Source: Allobosea sp. AAP35 (lineage in GTDB: Bacteria; Pseudomonadota; Alphaproteobacteria; Rhizobiales; Beijerinckiaceae). From it: a stretch of 64,000 nucleotides of DNA. The notes under the pieces were generated by a model. The model was not told the origin of the DNA. It made no database searches and worked only from the letters and a program-made list of their open reading frames with translations. How positions within the stretch are numbered: the first letter of the stretch is position 1; each line of letters starts with the position of its first letter. The stretch lies in contig NZ_LJHQ01000003.1 in assembly GCF_001295925.1 (NCBI RefSeq), positions 310,001 through 374,000 of the forward strand. Reading direction: 5' to 3'. Both the position numbers and the translations under genes were made by a program. Below, one piece after another: positions 1-7,879 of the stretch.

Positions 1-1551
1 GCGCGGATCCTGCCGCGTGCCGGTCACCGTCGGCAGCGCGGCCGGGTTGTAGAGGTTGGACGGGACCGACTGGGCCGCCGTGTTAGCGACATAGGCGTTC
101 CCGGATTCCTGGCCATAGCCGGTAAAGCCGAAGCTCAGCGAATGCTTGACCGGGCCGGTGTCGAAGCGCGCCCGCAGGCCGATATTGCCGCTGACCGTCT
201 CGGTGTAGGAATCGTAATAGGCGTTGACCAGCCTGAAATTGCCGAGCGCATCCGCGCCACTGGTGAAGCCGGCGACGCGCGAATCCGGGAAGGTCTGGTC
301 GTTCGTGCCCTTGCGATAGCCGATGCCGCCGAACGCCGTCAGCCATTCCGTCAGATCATATTCGACGAAGGACGCGATCGTGTGGTCGCGCTGCTTCAGC
401 TTCGTGCCGGGATACCAGTTGCCGCGTGCGTCCGGGGCGCGGGGGACGAACGGGATGTTCGTTTGCAGCGTCATCTGCGGGCGGAAGTTCTTGGTGTCGT
501 CGTTCTGGGTGATCGCGTCGAGCGACCAGCGCAGGCGCTCTCCGCGATAGTCGAGAGCGATGGAGCCGAGTCCCGTACGCAGGTTGCCGTCCTCGATCGA
601 GGCCTCGCCGCTGCGCACCAGGCCGTTGACCCGCACGCCCCACTCCTTGTTGGCGCCGAAACGGCGGCTGGCGTCGACATGGGTGCCAAAATTGCCGCTG
701 CTGATGAAGGTCGGCGTCACGCGCACGAAAGCCTCGTCGGGCGCCCGCTTGGTGATGATGTTGATGGCGCCGCCGATGCTGCCGCTCGGCGGGATGCCGT
801 TGGCGAGCGCGCCCGGGCCCTTCAGCAATTCGATCCGCGCGATGTACTGCGCCGCGGCGCGGTTGGACGAGATCAGCCCGTAGAGGCCGTTGAAGCCTGT
901 GTCGGCTGAACCGACCTGGAAGCCGCGAATCTGGAAGGTGTCGTCGAAGCCGTTGCTGCCGGTGGTCAGGCGCACCGAGGAATCATTGATCAGCGTGTCG
1001 GCGGCGGTTCGCGCCTGCTGGTCCTCGATCAGCTTCTCGGTGAAATTGACTGTGCTGAACGGCGTGTTGAGCACATTGCTGGTGCCCAGGATGCCGAGCG
1101 ATCCGCCCTGTGCGACCTGCCCGCCGGCATAGGCGGGGGGCAACTCGCCGGGCCTGCGCTCGCCCGTTACCTCGATCGTCTGCAGGTCGATCACATCCGA
1201 GGCCGCGCGTGGCGCCGGAGCCGCCTGCGCATAGCGGATCGAGGGGCGCACGACTGCGGCGTCGGGCCCACGCAGCCCGTGCAGGGGCGTTTCGACCGCG
1301 ACCAGACGTCCCGAACGCGCTGCCGAGGCCTGCGCCGGATGCTGATGCATCATTGACGGGGTCCCGCCCGTCGGCGCGCCGCTGGTATGGGCGATGGCCG
1401 ATGAGGTGAAGAGCACACCCGCCATCACGCCGCCGGCCAGATGCACGGCCATCGCGACGTGGCTCGCTCCGTATCCTGCGATAATCGTGTCGAGACGACG
1501 ATGGTGGCGGGTCGCATCCTTGCGGGAAATCTTGGCCTCGACGCAGAACAT
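1..1551 (-). CDS. TonB-dependent siderophore receptor (3' end beyond window)
   Basis: Outer-membrane receptor that imports a ferric siderophore using TonB energy. 517 residues are visible and the frame is open to the left edge, so the C-terminal half of the barrel is missing. After a hydrophobic export segment at about residues 30-52 comes a plug domain from about residue 118, where IEVTGERRPGE resembles a TonB box. GTSNVLNTPFS, a QIRGF motif and LLKGPGALANG follow, all typical of ferrichrome/hydroxamate-type receptors. The start is the first ATG after an in-frame stop, with GAAGG about 9 nt upstream. An Irr-like box lies 141 bp upstream. The siderophore cannot be named from sequence alone. 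Confidence 0.9.
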   Translation of the reverse strand, partial: MFCVEAKISRKDATRHHRRLDTIIAGYGASHVAMAVHLAGGVMAGVLFTSSAIAHTSGAPTGGTPSMMHQHPAQASAARSGRLVAVETPLHGLRGPDAAVVRPSIRYAQAAPAPRAASDVIDLQTIEVTGERRPGELPPAYAGGQVAQGGSLGILGTSNVLNTPFSTVNFTEKLIEDQQARTAADTLINDSSVRLTTGSNGFDDTFQIRGFQVGSADTGFNGLYGLISSNRAAAQYIARIELLKGPGALANGIPPSGSIGGAINIITKRAPDEAFVRVTPTFISSGNFGTHVDASRRFGANKEWGVRVNGLVRSGEASIEDGNLRTGLGSIALDYRGERLRWSLDAITQNDDTKNFRPQMTLQTNIPFVPRAPDARGNWYPGTKLKQRDHTIASFVEYDLTEWLTAFGGIGYRKGTNDQTFPDSRVAGFTSGADALGNFRLVNAYYDSYTETVSGNIGLRARFDTGPVKHSLSFGFTGYGQESGNAYVANTAAQSVPSNLYNPAALPTVTGTRQDPR

Positions 1552-2001
1552 CTCGCAAACCCTTCGTCACTGTCGTGATGTATTGATGGAAGGCGGTGAT
1601 GCAGGAATCGATAAGGACATGCAGTCAACCGCGAGAGGACCGTTTAACAGTTGTGCTTCTGTATTTGCAAGGTCTCACAAAACTATAGAAATAGAACTAT
1701 TCTAATATCCAAGTTAGAATGATTAAATTGTAGATCTTGCGATTTTTGCTGGCCTCTATCCTGTTCGCGCGTGGGCGGCGGCAGGCGTCGCGTGAGCCGA
1801 TGGAAAAGGCATAGCCATCGGTCGCTCGCTCACGCGCAGCTTCGCCAGAGTTTCGACCCCGGCTTGGACGGAAGGCATGGCGGGTAGAGACAGGGAAGAG
1901 ACCGGTACCGAGGCGACCGCAGGGAGAACGGGGCCGAGGCCCTGAGGGTGAGCCGCGGATTTACCGGTGGACGGTATCGATCGGACCGGTGCCGCCCGCC
2001 C
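1552..2001. other. 450-bp intergenic region, AT-rich receptor promoter
   Basis: No credible gene is present. Positions 1625-1745 are strikingly AT-rich for this genome and probably hold the receptor promoter, including an Irr-like box. An imperfect stem-loop spans 1790-1835: CCGATGG at 1797-1803 pairs with CCATCGG at 1815-1821, and an outer GCGTGAG pairs with CTCACGC. It may end transcription coming from dctM, but it has no clear U-tract. Confidence 0.5.
1692..1704 (-). promoter_or_regulatory. Irr/ICE-like iron control box
   Basis: TAGAACTATTCTA is a perfect inverted repeat (TAGAA-N3-TTCTA). It matches the core of the rhizobial iron control element (TTTAGAA-N3-TTCTAAA) bound by the heme-responsive regulator Irr. 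A second arm, TTAGAA at 1714-1719, forms an overlapping inverted repeat with TTCTAA at 1700-1705. It lies 141 bp upstream of a siderophore receptor start, where iron regulation is expected. Binding is inferred. Confidence 0.55.
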
Positions 2002-3276
2002 TCAGCGCAGCATCCGGGGCAGCCACAGCGTCAGGTCCGGCCAGAAGGTGATGATCGCCAGCGCGCCGAAGAGCGGAATGTAGAACGGCATCACCGCCTT
2101 CAGCACGGCGGGCATCGACGTCTTGGCGATGTCCGACAGCAGGAACAGCGCCAGACCGAGCGGCGGCGTCAACAGGCCGATCATCAGGTTGAAGACGAAG
2201 ATGATGCCGAGATGCACGGGATCGACACCCGCCATCACCAGCGGCGCCGAGACCAGCGGTGCCACCAGCAGCGTCGCCGTCGTGCTGTCGAGGAACATGC
2301 CGACGATGATCAGCAGCACGTTGACGATCAGCAGCAGCACGATCGGGTCGGTCGAGATCGAGAGCAGGCTGCGGGTGAAGCTCTGCGGCAGTTGCTCAAT
2401 GGTTAGAATCCAGCCGAACAGGGCGGCAGCCGAGACGATGATCAGCACGGCCGAGGTCGTCTTCACCGTATCGAACAGGGCAAAGCGCAGCCGCGGCCAG
2501 GTCAGCCCGCCATAGAACACCATCGCGATCAGCAGGATGTAGGCGACCGTGATCGAGGCGGCCTCGGTCGGGGTGAAATAGCCGCCGAGCATGCCGCCGA
2601 CGAGGAGGAGCGGCGTCATCAGCGCGGGCGCTGCCGGCCAGAAGGTCGTCCAGAGCTCGCGGAAGGTCGGCCAGCGCTTCGAGCGCGGATGGTTGTTGCG
2701 CTTGGCGAGCCAGGCTACGGTCGCCATCAGCATGGCGACATAAAGCAGCGCCGGCACGATTCCCGCGATCAGCAATTGCACGATGGAGACGCTCGTCACC
2801 GAGCCGTAGATGATCAGCGGGATCGAGGGCGGGAAGATCGGCCCGACGACGGCCGATGCTCCGGTGATGGCGGCCGAATAGGCCCGGGTGAAGCCGGCCC
2901 TGACCATGGCGCGGATCTCGATGCGACCGAGGCCGCCGATATCGGCGAGCGCGGCGCCCGACGTGCCCGAGAACACCAGCGAACCGATGACATTGACCTG
3001 CGCCAGGCCGCCCGGCACGCGCCCCCCCAGCGTATGGGCGAATCGGTAGATATGGCTGGTGATGCCCGCCTGGTTCATCAGGCTGCCGACGAAGATGAAG
3101 ACCGGAACCGCAACCAGCGGGAAGGAATCCAGCGCATAGGTCATGCGCTGCGCGACCAGTTCCAGCGGGAACCCCGACAGCAGGACATAGAGCAGGGCAG
3201 GGACCGCGATCGCGACCACGACCGGAAACCCGAAGATGAACAGCGCCACGAAGGCCAGGATGATGGTGATCGCCAT
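2002..3276 (-). CDS. dctM: TRAP transporter large permease (DctM)
   Basis: Large membrane subunit of a tripartite ATP-independent periplasmic transporter; it carries the substrate using the sodium gradient. At 424 residues it has the family's usual length, with about 12 hydrophobic segments. Family signatures seen are VFSGTSGAALADIGG in the N-terminal half and a C-terminal stretch with LTPPLGLALFL. It follows dctQ by 12 bp and is the last gene of the dctP-dctQ-dctM run. Expression is probably driven from upstream of the dehydrogenase/amidohydrolase pair or of dctP. The substrate is probably an organic acid processed by the neighbouring enzymes. Confidence 0.94.
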   Translation of the reverse strand: MAITIILAFVALFIFGFPVVVAIAVPALLYVLLSGFPLELVAQRMTYALDSFPLVAVPVFIFVGSLMNQAGITSHIYRFAHTLGGRVPGGLAQVNVIGSLVFSGTSGAALADIGGLGRIEIRAMVRAGFTRAYSAAITGASAVVGPIFPPSIPLIIYGSVTSVSIVQLLIAGIVPALLYVAMLMATVAWLAKRNNHPRSKRWPTFRELWTTFWPAAPALMTPLLLVGGMLGGYFTPTEAASITVAYILLIAMVFYGGLTWPRLRFALFDTVKTTSAVLIIVSAAALFGWILTIEQLPQSFTRSLLSISTDPIVLLLIVNVLLIIVGMFLDSTTATLLVAPLVSAPLVMAGVDPVHLGIIFVFNLMIGLLTPPLGLALFLLSDIAKTSMPAVLKAVMPFYIPLFGALAIITFWPDLTLWLPRMLR

Positions 3277-3288
3277 GACTGTCCGCCC

Positions 3289-3999
3289 TCAGTGCTTCAT
3301 GTCGTCGGGCAGATCGAGCTCGTCTTCGGGCTCGTGCTCCTGGGGGAAGGTGACGTAAAGCGGCCGTCCCTGGATCGCCTTGGCGGTCTGGATGGCGCAT
3401 TCGAGCGTGCTCATCGCAAAGCTGAGGCAGGCCGCGCCCAGAAAGATCCAGTAGGGAATGCCCAGGGTTGGGGTCGAATTGTCGAGATTGCCGCCGATGG
3501 CGACGAAGCTCGCGAGGGTGATCGCCGCGAAGGTCGCGGTTGCTGCAATCGCGCCGATGATCTTCGCCGCACGCACGACGCCGCCCGGCAGCATCGAGAC
3601 GATTTCCTCCATCCGGATATTGGCGCCGGCCGAGATGACATAGGGCAGGGCCAGGAACACCGCGCAGATCAGCATGAAGCGCGCCAGTTCCTCCACGCCG
3701 ATGATCGGCGTGGCGAAGATTTCGCGCGAAACCACCTGGATGAAGGGCAGCGACACCATGGCGATCAGCATCGCCAGGCTGCCCCAGCGGAACAGCCACC
3801 GCACCGGCTCGACGGCGCGGTCGATCGCGTAGGTCCGGCTGTCGACACTCGTCACGGTGACAGGAACGTCAGGGGCGATGGCGGGGCTTTGCAAGAGGCG
3901 TCTCTTCGCGGGATCGAGGAGCGGCAGACGGCTCGGCAAGACCGAGACCGTCGCAGGAAGGCGAAAGCCGGGGCGTGGCGCCCCGGCGCCCGGCGTCAC
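3289..3999 (-). CDS. dctQ: TRAP transporter small permease (DctQ)
   Basis: Small membrane subunit that partners DctM. Four hydrophobic segments are visible, with the family-like motif VVSREIF and an acidic C-terminus. The open frame starts with GTG at 3999, overlapping the dctP stop as GTGA, which suggests translational coupling. This gives 236 residues, longer than the usual 160-190. The first 60 or so residues look non-conserved, so an internal GTG near 3856 (VTSVDSRT...) is a possible alternative start. The fold assignment is solid; the start is not. Confidence 0.85.
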   Translation of the reverse strand: MTPGAGAPRPGFRLPATVSVLPSRLPLLDPAKRRLLQSPAIAPDVPVTVTSVDSRTYAIDRAVEPVRWLFRWGSLAMLIAMVSLPFIQVVSREIFATPIIGVEELARFMLICAVFLALPYVISAGANIRMEEIVSMLPGGVVRAAKIIGAIAATATFAAITLASFVAIGGNLDNSTPTLGIPYWIFLGAACLSFAMSTLECAIQTAKAIQGRPLYVTFPQEHEPEDELDLPDDMKH

Positions 4000-5003
4000 T
4001 TCATGGCGCTGATGCGTGCGATGATCGGTGCCCAGGTCGGGAAGTCGGTGTTGACCTGCGCGCTCACCGATTTGCGGAACTCGTCGACCTTGAGCCCGTC
4101 CTTCTCGGTGATGAAGGTCATGCCCTTCTTCTTGAGCTCGTCGATCAGCTTGACCTCGGCCTCGAGCCCGCGCTTCAGCGTTTCCTCGCCGACCTCGGCC
4201 GCGATGGCGGCGACGACGGCGCGGTCCTTCTCGGGGATCGACTGCCAGCTGCGCTCGTTGATGAAGACCGGCAGTACGTTCTGCATATGCCCGGTCAGCA
4301 TCACATGGCTCTGTACCTCATAGAGCTTGTTGGCGTTGATCATGGTCAGCGGATTTTCCTGGCCGATCACCATGCCGGTCATCAAGGCGGTCGGCAGTTC
4401 GGCGACCTCGACCGGCGTCGGCACCGCGCCCATGCCCTTGATCATCGTCGTCCAGAGCTGCAGCGGCACGCCGCGGAAGCGCTTGTCCTTGAGATCGGCC
4501 GGCGAATAGACCGCCATCTTCGCCGTCATCTGGCGGGCGCCGCGATAGAGCCGCCCGACGATGCGGATATTGGCCTGCTTCACCAGCTTCTCGGACATCT
4601 CCTTCATGATCTCGGAATTCGCCGGGTCGGTGGCGGTCATCGCATGTGTGCCGTCGCGATAAATGAAGGGGGCCGCGAAGGCCGCCATCTCCGGCATCAG
4701 CCGCGACAGCGAGGCGAATTCGTGGTGGGCAAGCGAGATTGCGCCGCTGCGCACGCCGTCGACCGTCTCCTGCGCCCCGCCGAGCTGCGAATTCGGGAAG
4801 ACCTGCACCTTGACGCGGCCGTCCGTGCGCGCCTGGACGCGTTTGGCGAATTCCTCGGCATACCAGTACTGGATGTCGCCCTCGGAGCCGACATGGGCGT
4901 AGCGCAGTGTCACCTGGGCCGCCGCCGGGGCGGCAAAACCCGCCGCGAGCGCCAGCGCCGCGACCATGCTCTTGAGCGTCTGCCTCTTGTTCATTCTGGT
5001 CAT
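3996..5003 (-). CDS. dctP: TRAP transporter substrate-binding protein (DctP)
   Basis: Periplasmic solute receptor of the TRAP system, 335 residues. The N-terminus MTRMNKRQTLKS followed by a hydrophobic run ending AAPAAAQ is a clear Sec signal peptide. The mature protein begins VTLRYAHVGSEGD, typical of DctP. The motif GRLYRGARQMT holds the kind of arginine that binds the substrate carboxylate in this family. The ATG at 5003 is chosen because GGAGGAGGA sits 6 nt upstream; an ATG at 4994 is possible. The ligand is probably a small carboxylate, by family, but cannot be specified. Confidence 0.93.
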   Translation of the reverse strand: MTRMNKRQTLKSMVAALALAAGFAAPAAAQVTLRYAHVGSEGDIQYWYAEEFAKRVQARTDGRVKVQVFPNSQLGGAQETVDGVRSGAISLAHHEFASLSRLMPEMAAFAAPFIYRDGTHAMTATDPANSEIMKEMSEKLVKQANIRIVGRLYRGARQMTAKMAVYSPADLKDKRFRGVPLQLWTTMIKGMGAVPTPVEVAELPTALMTGMVIGQENPLTMINANKLYEVQSHVMLTGHMQNVLPVFINERSWQSIPEKDRAVVAAIAAEVGEETLKRGLEAEVKLIDELKKKGMTFITEKDGLKVDEFRKSVSAQVNTDFPTWAPIIARISAMK

Positions 5004-5050
5004 GTGTTCCTCCTCCGCTTTTTTATGATGAGCTTTGTTGGTTCGGCGGC

Positions 5051-5974
5051 TCACAGCCGGTAGATGCGCCGGGCGTTGTCGTGAAACAGCCGGTCGCGGT
5101 CGCTTCCAGGCAAGCTCGCCGTCGCGGCGAGAAAGCCCGAGAAGATCGTATCGAAATCGCCGACAAGACTGTCGACCGGGAAGTTGCTCGCAAACATCGT
5201 CCGGTCGAGGCCGAAGATGGCGATGGCATCGCGGATGATCGGAGCGTTGGCCGCCATCGTCCAGGGACGCTCCGGCAGGCCCAGTCCCGAGATCTTGAGG
5301 GCGACGTTGGGCTGGGCGGCTGCCCGTTCCAGGGCCTGCCGCCAGGCCGCAAGCGCCTCCGGGGAGCGATCGGCGGGAAGGCCGGTGTGATTGATCACGA
5401 TCTGGGTCGCCGGGAAATCCCTGGCCAGATCGGCCGCCGCGTCGAGATGCCACCACGGCGTCTGCAGATCGAAGGACAGGCCGTGTTGCGCCAGCAACCC
5501 ATAGCCACGGCGCCAGGCGGGATCGTCCATGGAGCCGGCCGCGCCGCGCTTCGCCTCGGTCGGCGTCGAGGTGGCGGCAGGCTTGTGCCGGATCCCACGA
5601 ACGATCGAGACGGATGCGTGGGAGGCGAGCAGCGCGGCGGCATCCGAGGACGCCGGATCGCACCAGGCGACCACGACCGAGGGCAGCCCTTCCGCCTTCG
5701 ACACGGCCGCGACCCAGCGGCTTTCGTCGGCCGCCTTGTCTCGGGCCCATTCCGCTTCGACATAGACCGACCCCACGACCGGCCAGCCGGCAATATCGGC
5801 TCGATAATCCACCGGCATGTAGTCGCGGCAGATCGCGGAATAGTCTCCGTAGCGGAACGGAACGCGCTCGTGCTTCAGCCAGGGGAGATCGTTGGCGAGG
5901 TCCCAGACATGGTGATGCGCGTCGATGACGGCGCGCGGCCGGTCAGGCTGGGTCAACCTCGCCGCGGCCGTCAT
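5051..5974 (-). CDS. amidohydrolase family 2 metal-dependent hydrolase
   Basis: TIM-barrel hydrolase of the Amidohydro_2 family, which includes 2-pyrone-4,6-dicarboxylate lactonase and sugar-lactone hydrolases. 307 residues. The N-terminal metal motif is AVIDAHHHVWD; later family landmarks are VINHTGLP (about residue 190), LKISGLG and MFASNFPVD near the C-terminus. Its ATG overlaps the stop of the upstream dehydrogenase (ATGA), so the two are probably co-translated, and dctP follows 47 bp downstream. It probably opens a lactone or related ring formed from the imported substrate. The exact reaction is not deducible. Confidence 0.88.
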   Translation of the reverse strand: MTAAARLTQPDRPRAVIDAHHHVWDLANDLPWLKHERVPFRYGDYSAICRDYMPVDYRADIAGWPVVGSVYVEAEWARDKAADESRWVAAVSKAEGLPSVVVAWCDPASSDAAALLASHASVSIVRGIRHKPAATSTPTEAKRGAAGSMDDPAWRRGYGLLAQHGLSFDLQTPWWHLDAAADLARDFPATQIVINHTGLPADRSPEALAAWRQALERAAAQPNVALKISGLGLPERPWTMAANAPIIRDAIAIFGLDRTMFASNFPVDSLVGDFDTIFSGFLAATASLPGSDRDRLFHDNARRIYRL

Positions 5975-6888
5975 GGCTTGCCCGCCGCGCGCTGGGCCGC
6001 GTCGTGCTCGTAGAGCTTCACCACCGCCGCCGAATCCGTCATCTCGTGGCCGAGTGCGACATAGTCCTTGTAGCGCTGCACGCCCTGCTCGATCACCTTG
6101 AGGTCGAGCCCGAGATCGCGGGAGAAGGCGGAAACGGCCTTGAGGTCCTTGAGAAGCTGGCGGGCGTAGCTCGACGGCGGCTCGAAGGCGCGGGCTTGCA
6201 TCTGCGGGTAGAGTCGCTGCAGCAGGCTTGAATCGGCATGGCCCCCGGCGAGGCATTGCGGCAGCCGCGCGGCGTCGATCCCTGCTGCTTCCGCCAGCAT
6301 CAGCGCCTCGGCCATCACGACATAGCCGGTTCCGACGATCGCCTGGTTGATGATCTTCGTGGTCTGGCCGGCGCCGACCGGGCCCATCAGCGTGACGTTG
6401 CCGGCCATCTGGTCGAGGATCGGCTTCGCCTTGGCGAAATCGGCTTCCGACCCGCCGGCCATCACGGTCATGCCACCGGTGCGGGCGAGTTGCGGGCCTC
6501 CCGAGACCGGAGCGTCGATCCAGCCTGCGCCGGTGCGCTCCTTGAGCGCCGCTGCCACCTGACGGGTGCCGTCCGGGTCGGCGGTCGAGAAGTCGATGAC
6601 CAGCGCCGGACCACGGCCGGCCGCGGCGACACCGTCCTCGGCCAGGATGCAGCGTTCGACCGCCGCCATATGCAGGACGCAGAGCATGACGATGTCGCTC
6701 GCCGCCGCGACCTCGGCGGGGCTCGCCGCCTCGACCGCGCCATGCGGGACCACGGTGTCGAGCCGCTCCGGCTCGAGATTCCAGACGGTGACGGGGTAGC
6801 CGAGGTCCAGCAGCCGCCGCACCATGGCTTCGCCCATGATGCCGATGCCGATAAAGCCGATCCGGGGCAGGGTAGGCGAGGCGCTCAT
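5971..6888 (-). CDS. NAD(P)-dependent 3-hydroxyisobutyrate/tartronate-semialdehyde reductase family
   Basis: Beta-hydroxyacid dehydrogenase family protein, 305 residues, usual length. The Rossmann motif GFIGIGIMGEAM begins at about residue 11. The substrate signature DAPVSGG is at about residue 125 and the catalytic lysine lies in TTKIINQ at about residue 175. Members reduce or oxidise 3-hydroxyacids such as 3-hydroxyisobutyrate, tartronate semialdehyde or 2-(hydroxymethyl)glutarate; sequence alone does not choose. First gene of a coupled pair with the amidohydrolase and followed by the TRAP genes. Repeated TTGCATGCCA sites in the 208-bp upstream gap suggest GntR control. Confidence 0.9.
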   Translation of the reverse strand: MSASPTLPRIGFIGIGIMGEAMVRRLLDLGYPVTVWNLEPERLDTVVPHGAVEAASPAEVAAASDIVMLCVLHMAAVERCILAEDGVAAAGRGPALVIDFSTADPDGTRQVAAALKERTGAGWIDAPVSGGPQLARTGGMTVMAGGSEADFAKAKPILDQMAGNVTLMGPVGAGQTTKIINQAIVGTGYVVMAEALMLAEAAGIDAARLPQCLAGGHADSSLLQRLYPQMQARAFEPPSSYARQLLKDLKAVSAFSRDLGLDLKVIEQGVQRYKDYVALGHEMTDSAAVVKLYEHDAAQRAAGKP

Positions 6889-6922
6889 GCGAACACCCTC
6901 CCGTCACGGCGGCCGGCGCCGG

Positions 6923-6932
6923 TTGCATGCCA
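6923..6932. promoter_or_regulatory. candidate GntR operator TTGCATGCCA (site 1)
   Basis: TTGCATGCCA lies 35 bp upstream of the dehydrogenase start and recurs at 7006-7015. It differs by one base from the perfect palindrome TTGCATGCAA at 19827. An 11-bp direct repeat CATGCCAGATT also occurs at 6938-6948 and 7009-7019. FCD-type GntR proteins often bind palindromes of this style (TTGTATACAA-like). Confidence 0.4.
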
Positions 6933-7005
6933 TGGGTCATGCCAGATTGTGATCTTGGCCATCAATTTGTCTCCCTTCGGCATGGTTCGTCTCGTGACGA
7001 CAATC

Positions 7006-7015
7006 TTGCATGCCA
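7006..7015. promoter_or_regulatory. candidate GntR operator TTGCATGCCA (site 2)
   Basis: Second copy of TTGCATGCCA in the gap upstream of the dehydrogenase-amidohydrolase-TRAP unit, 83 bp from site 1. It overlaps the second copy of the direct repeat CATGCCAGATT. Paired sites at near-integral helical spacing would suit a dimeric regulator. Which of the three nearby GntR proteins binds is unknown. Confidence 0.38.
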
Positions 7016-7096
7016 GATTTGAGATGTCAGCAGAGCGAGCGGTCTGGGGCTCGGTGCGCGATGTTGACGTGGGTTTCGGTTGGCCCGTTGATCCGC

Positions 7097-7879
7097 TTAG
7101 CGCCCCGTCCAGGTCGGTAGCGTCTTGGTTTTGGCGAGGAACTCCTGCACGCCGCGCCGGAAATCGTCGCTGCCATAGACCGTCTCGATCAGCGCATCGA
7201 CATCGGGCAGCGCCTCCAGCGTCATGCGCCGCAGCGTTTCCTTGGTCGTGCGGGTGGTCAGCGGCGCGTTCTCGGCGGCGCGACGGCACAAGGCCTCGAT
7301 CTCATCATCCATTGCCTCGCGCTCGACCACACGCAGCAGGAACCCGCCTGCCACAAGCTCCGGCGCCGTGACGATCTCGCCCAGCAAGACCATGCGCCGC
7401 GCCATCGCCACGCCGATCGCGCCGCCGATGCGCGCCAGGCTGAGCGCCGACAGGCAGTTGCCCAAAGTCCGACCGATCGGCGAGCCGAAGCGGGCATCGG
7501 GCGTCGCGATGCGAAAGTCGCAGGCTGCCGCGATGTTGAGCCCCCCACCGACAGCCCAGCCATCGACGACCGCGATGGTCGTGACTGGAATAGCGTCGAG
7601 CGCCCGCATGCACTCGTCGATCTCGCGCTCATAGGCGACGCCGTCGGCGCCGCCCGTGAACTTGGCGAAGCCGGAGATATCGGTGCCCGAGACGAAGGCC
7701 TTGCCGCCCGTGCCGCGGAACACCGCGACGCGAACGGCCGGATCGGCGGCAATGGCCAGCGCGGCGTCGCGCATGTCCAGCCACATCTGCTTGGTCAGGG
7801 CGTTGAAGGCCTGGGGATTGTCGAATCGGATATGGGCGACGCCATCGACGGTTTCGAAAACGATGCGCGGCCCCGTCAT
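7097..7879 (-). CDS. enoyl-CoA hydratase/isomerase family protein
   Basis: Crotonase-fold enzyme acting on an acyl-CoA thioester, 260 residues. The oxyanion-hole segments are visible: KAFVSGTDISGF at about residues 61-72 and VDGWAVGGGLNIAAACDFRI at about 105-124. The usual catalytic Glu pair is not obvious (GSPIGRTLGNCLS follows), so it may be an isomerase or hydrolase rather than a classical hydratase. The ATG overlaps the CoA-transferase stop (ATGA), so it probably works on the thioester that enzyme makes. Same transcription unit as the CoA-transferase, with a palindromic operator ahead of both. Confidence 0.87.
   Translation of the reverse strand: MTGPRIVFETVDGVAHIRFDNPQAFNALTKQMWLDMRDAALAIAADPAVRVAVFRGTGGKAFVSGTDISGFAKFTGGADGVAYEREIDECMRALDAIPVTTIAVVDGWAVGGGLNIAAACDFRIATPDARFGSPIGRTLGNCLSALSLARIGGAIGVAMARRMVLLGEIVTAPELVAGGFLLRVVEREAMDDEIEALCRRAAENAPLTTRTTKETLRRMTLEALPDVDALIETVYGSDDFRRGVQEFLAKTKTLPTWTGR

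Noticed and set aside
2689-4323. 544-codon plus-strand frame opposite the TRAP genes
   Set aside because: It is Asp/Arg/His-rich, typical of antisense to high-GC genes, and lies over well-defined dctM, dctQ and dctP.
5975-6940. Long N-terminal extension of the amidohydrolase frame
   Set aside because: It overlaps the dehydrogenase in another frame; the true ATG at 5974 overlaps that gene's stop in the usual ATGA pattern.
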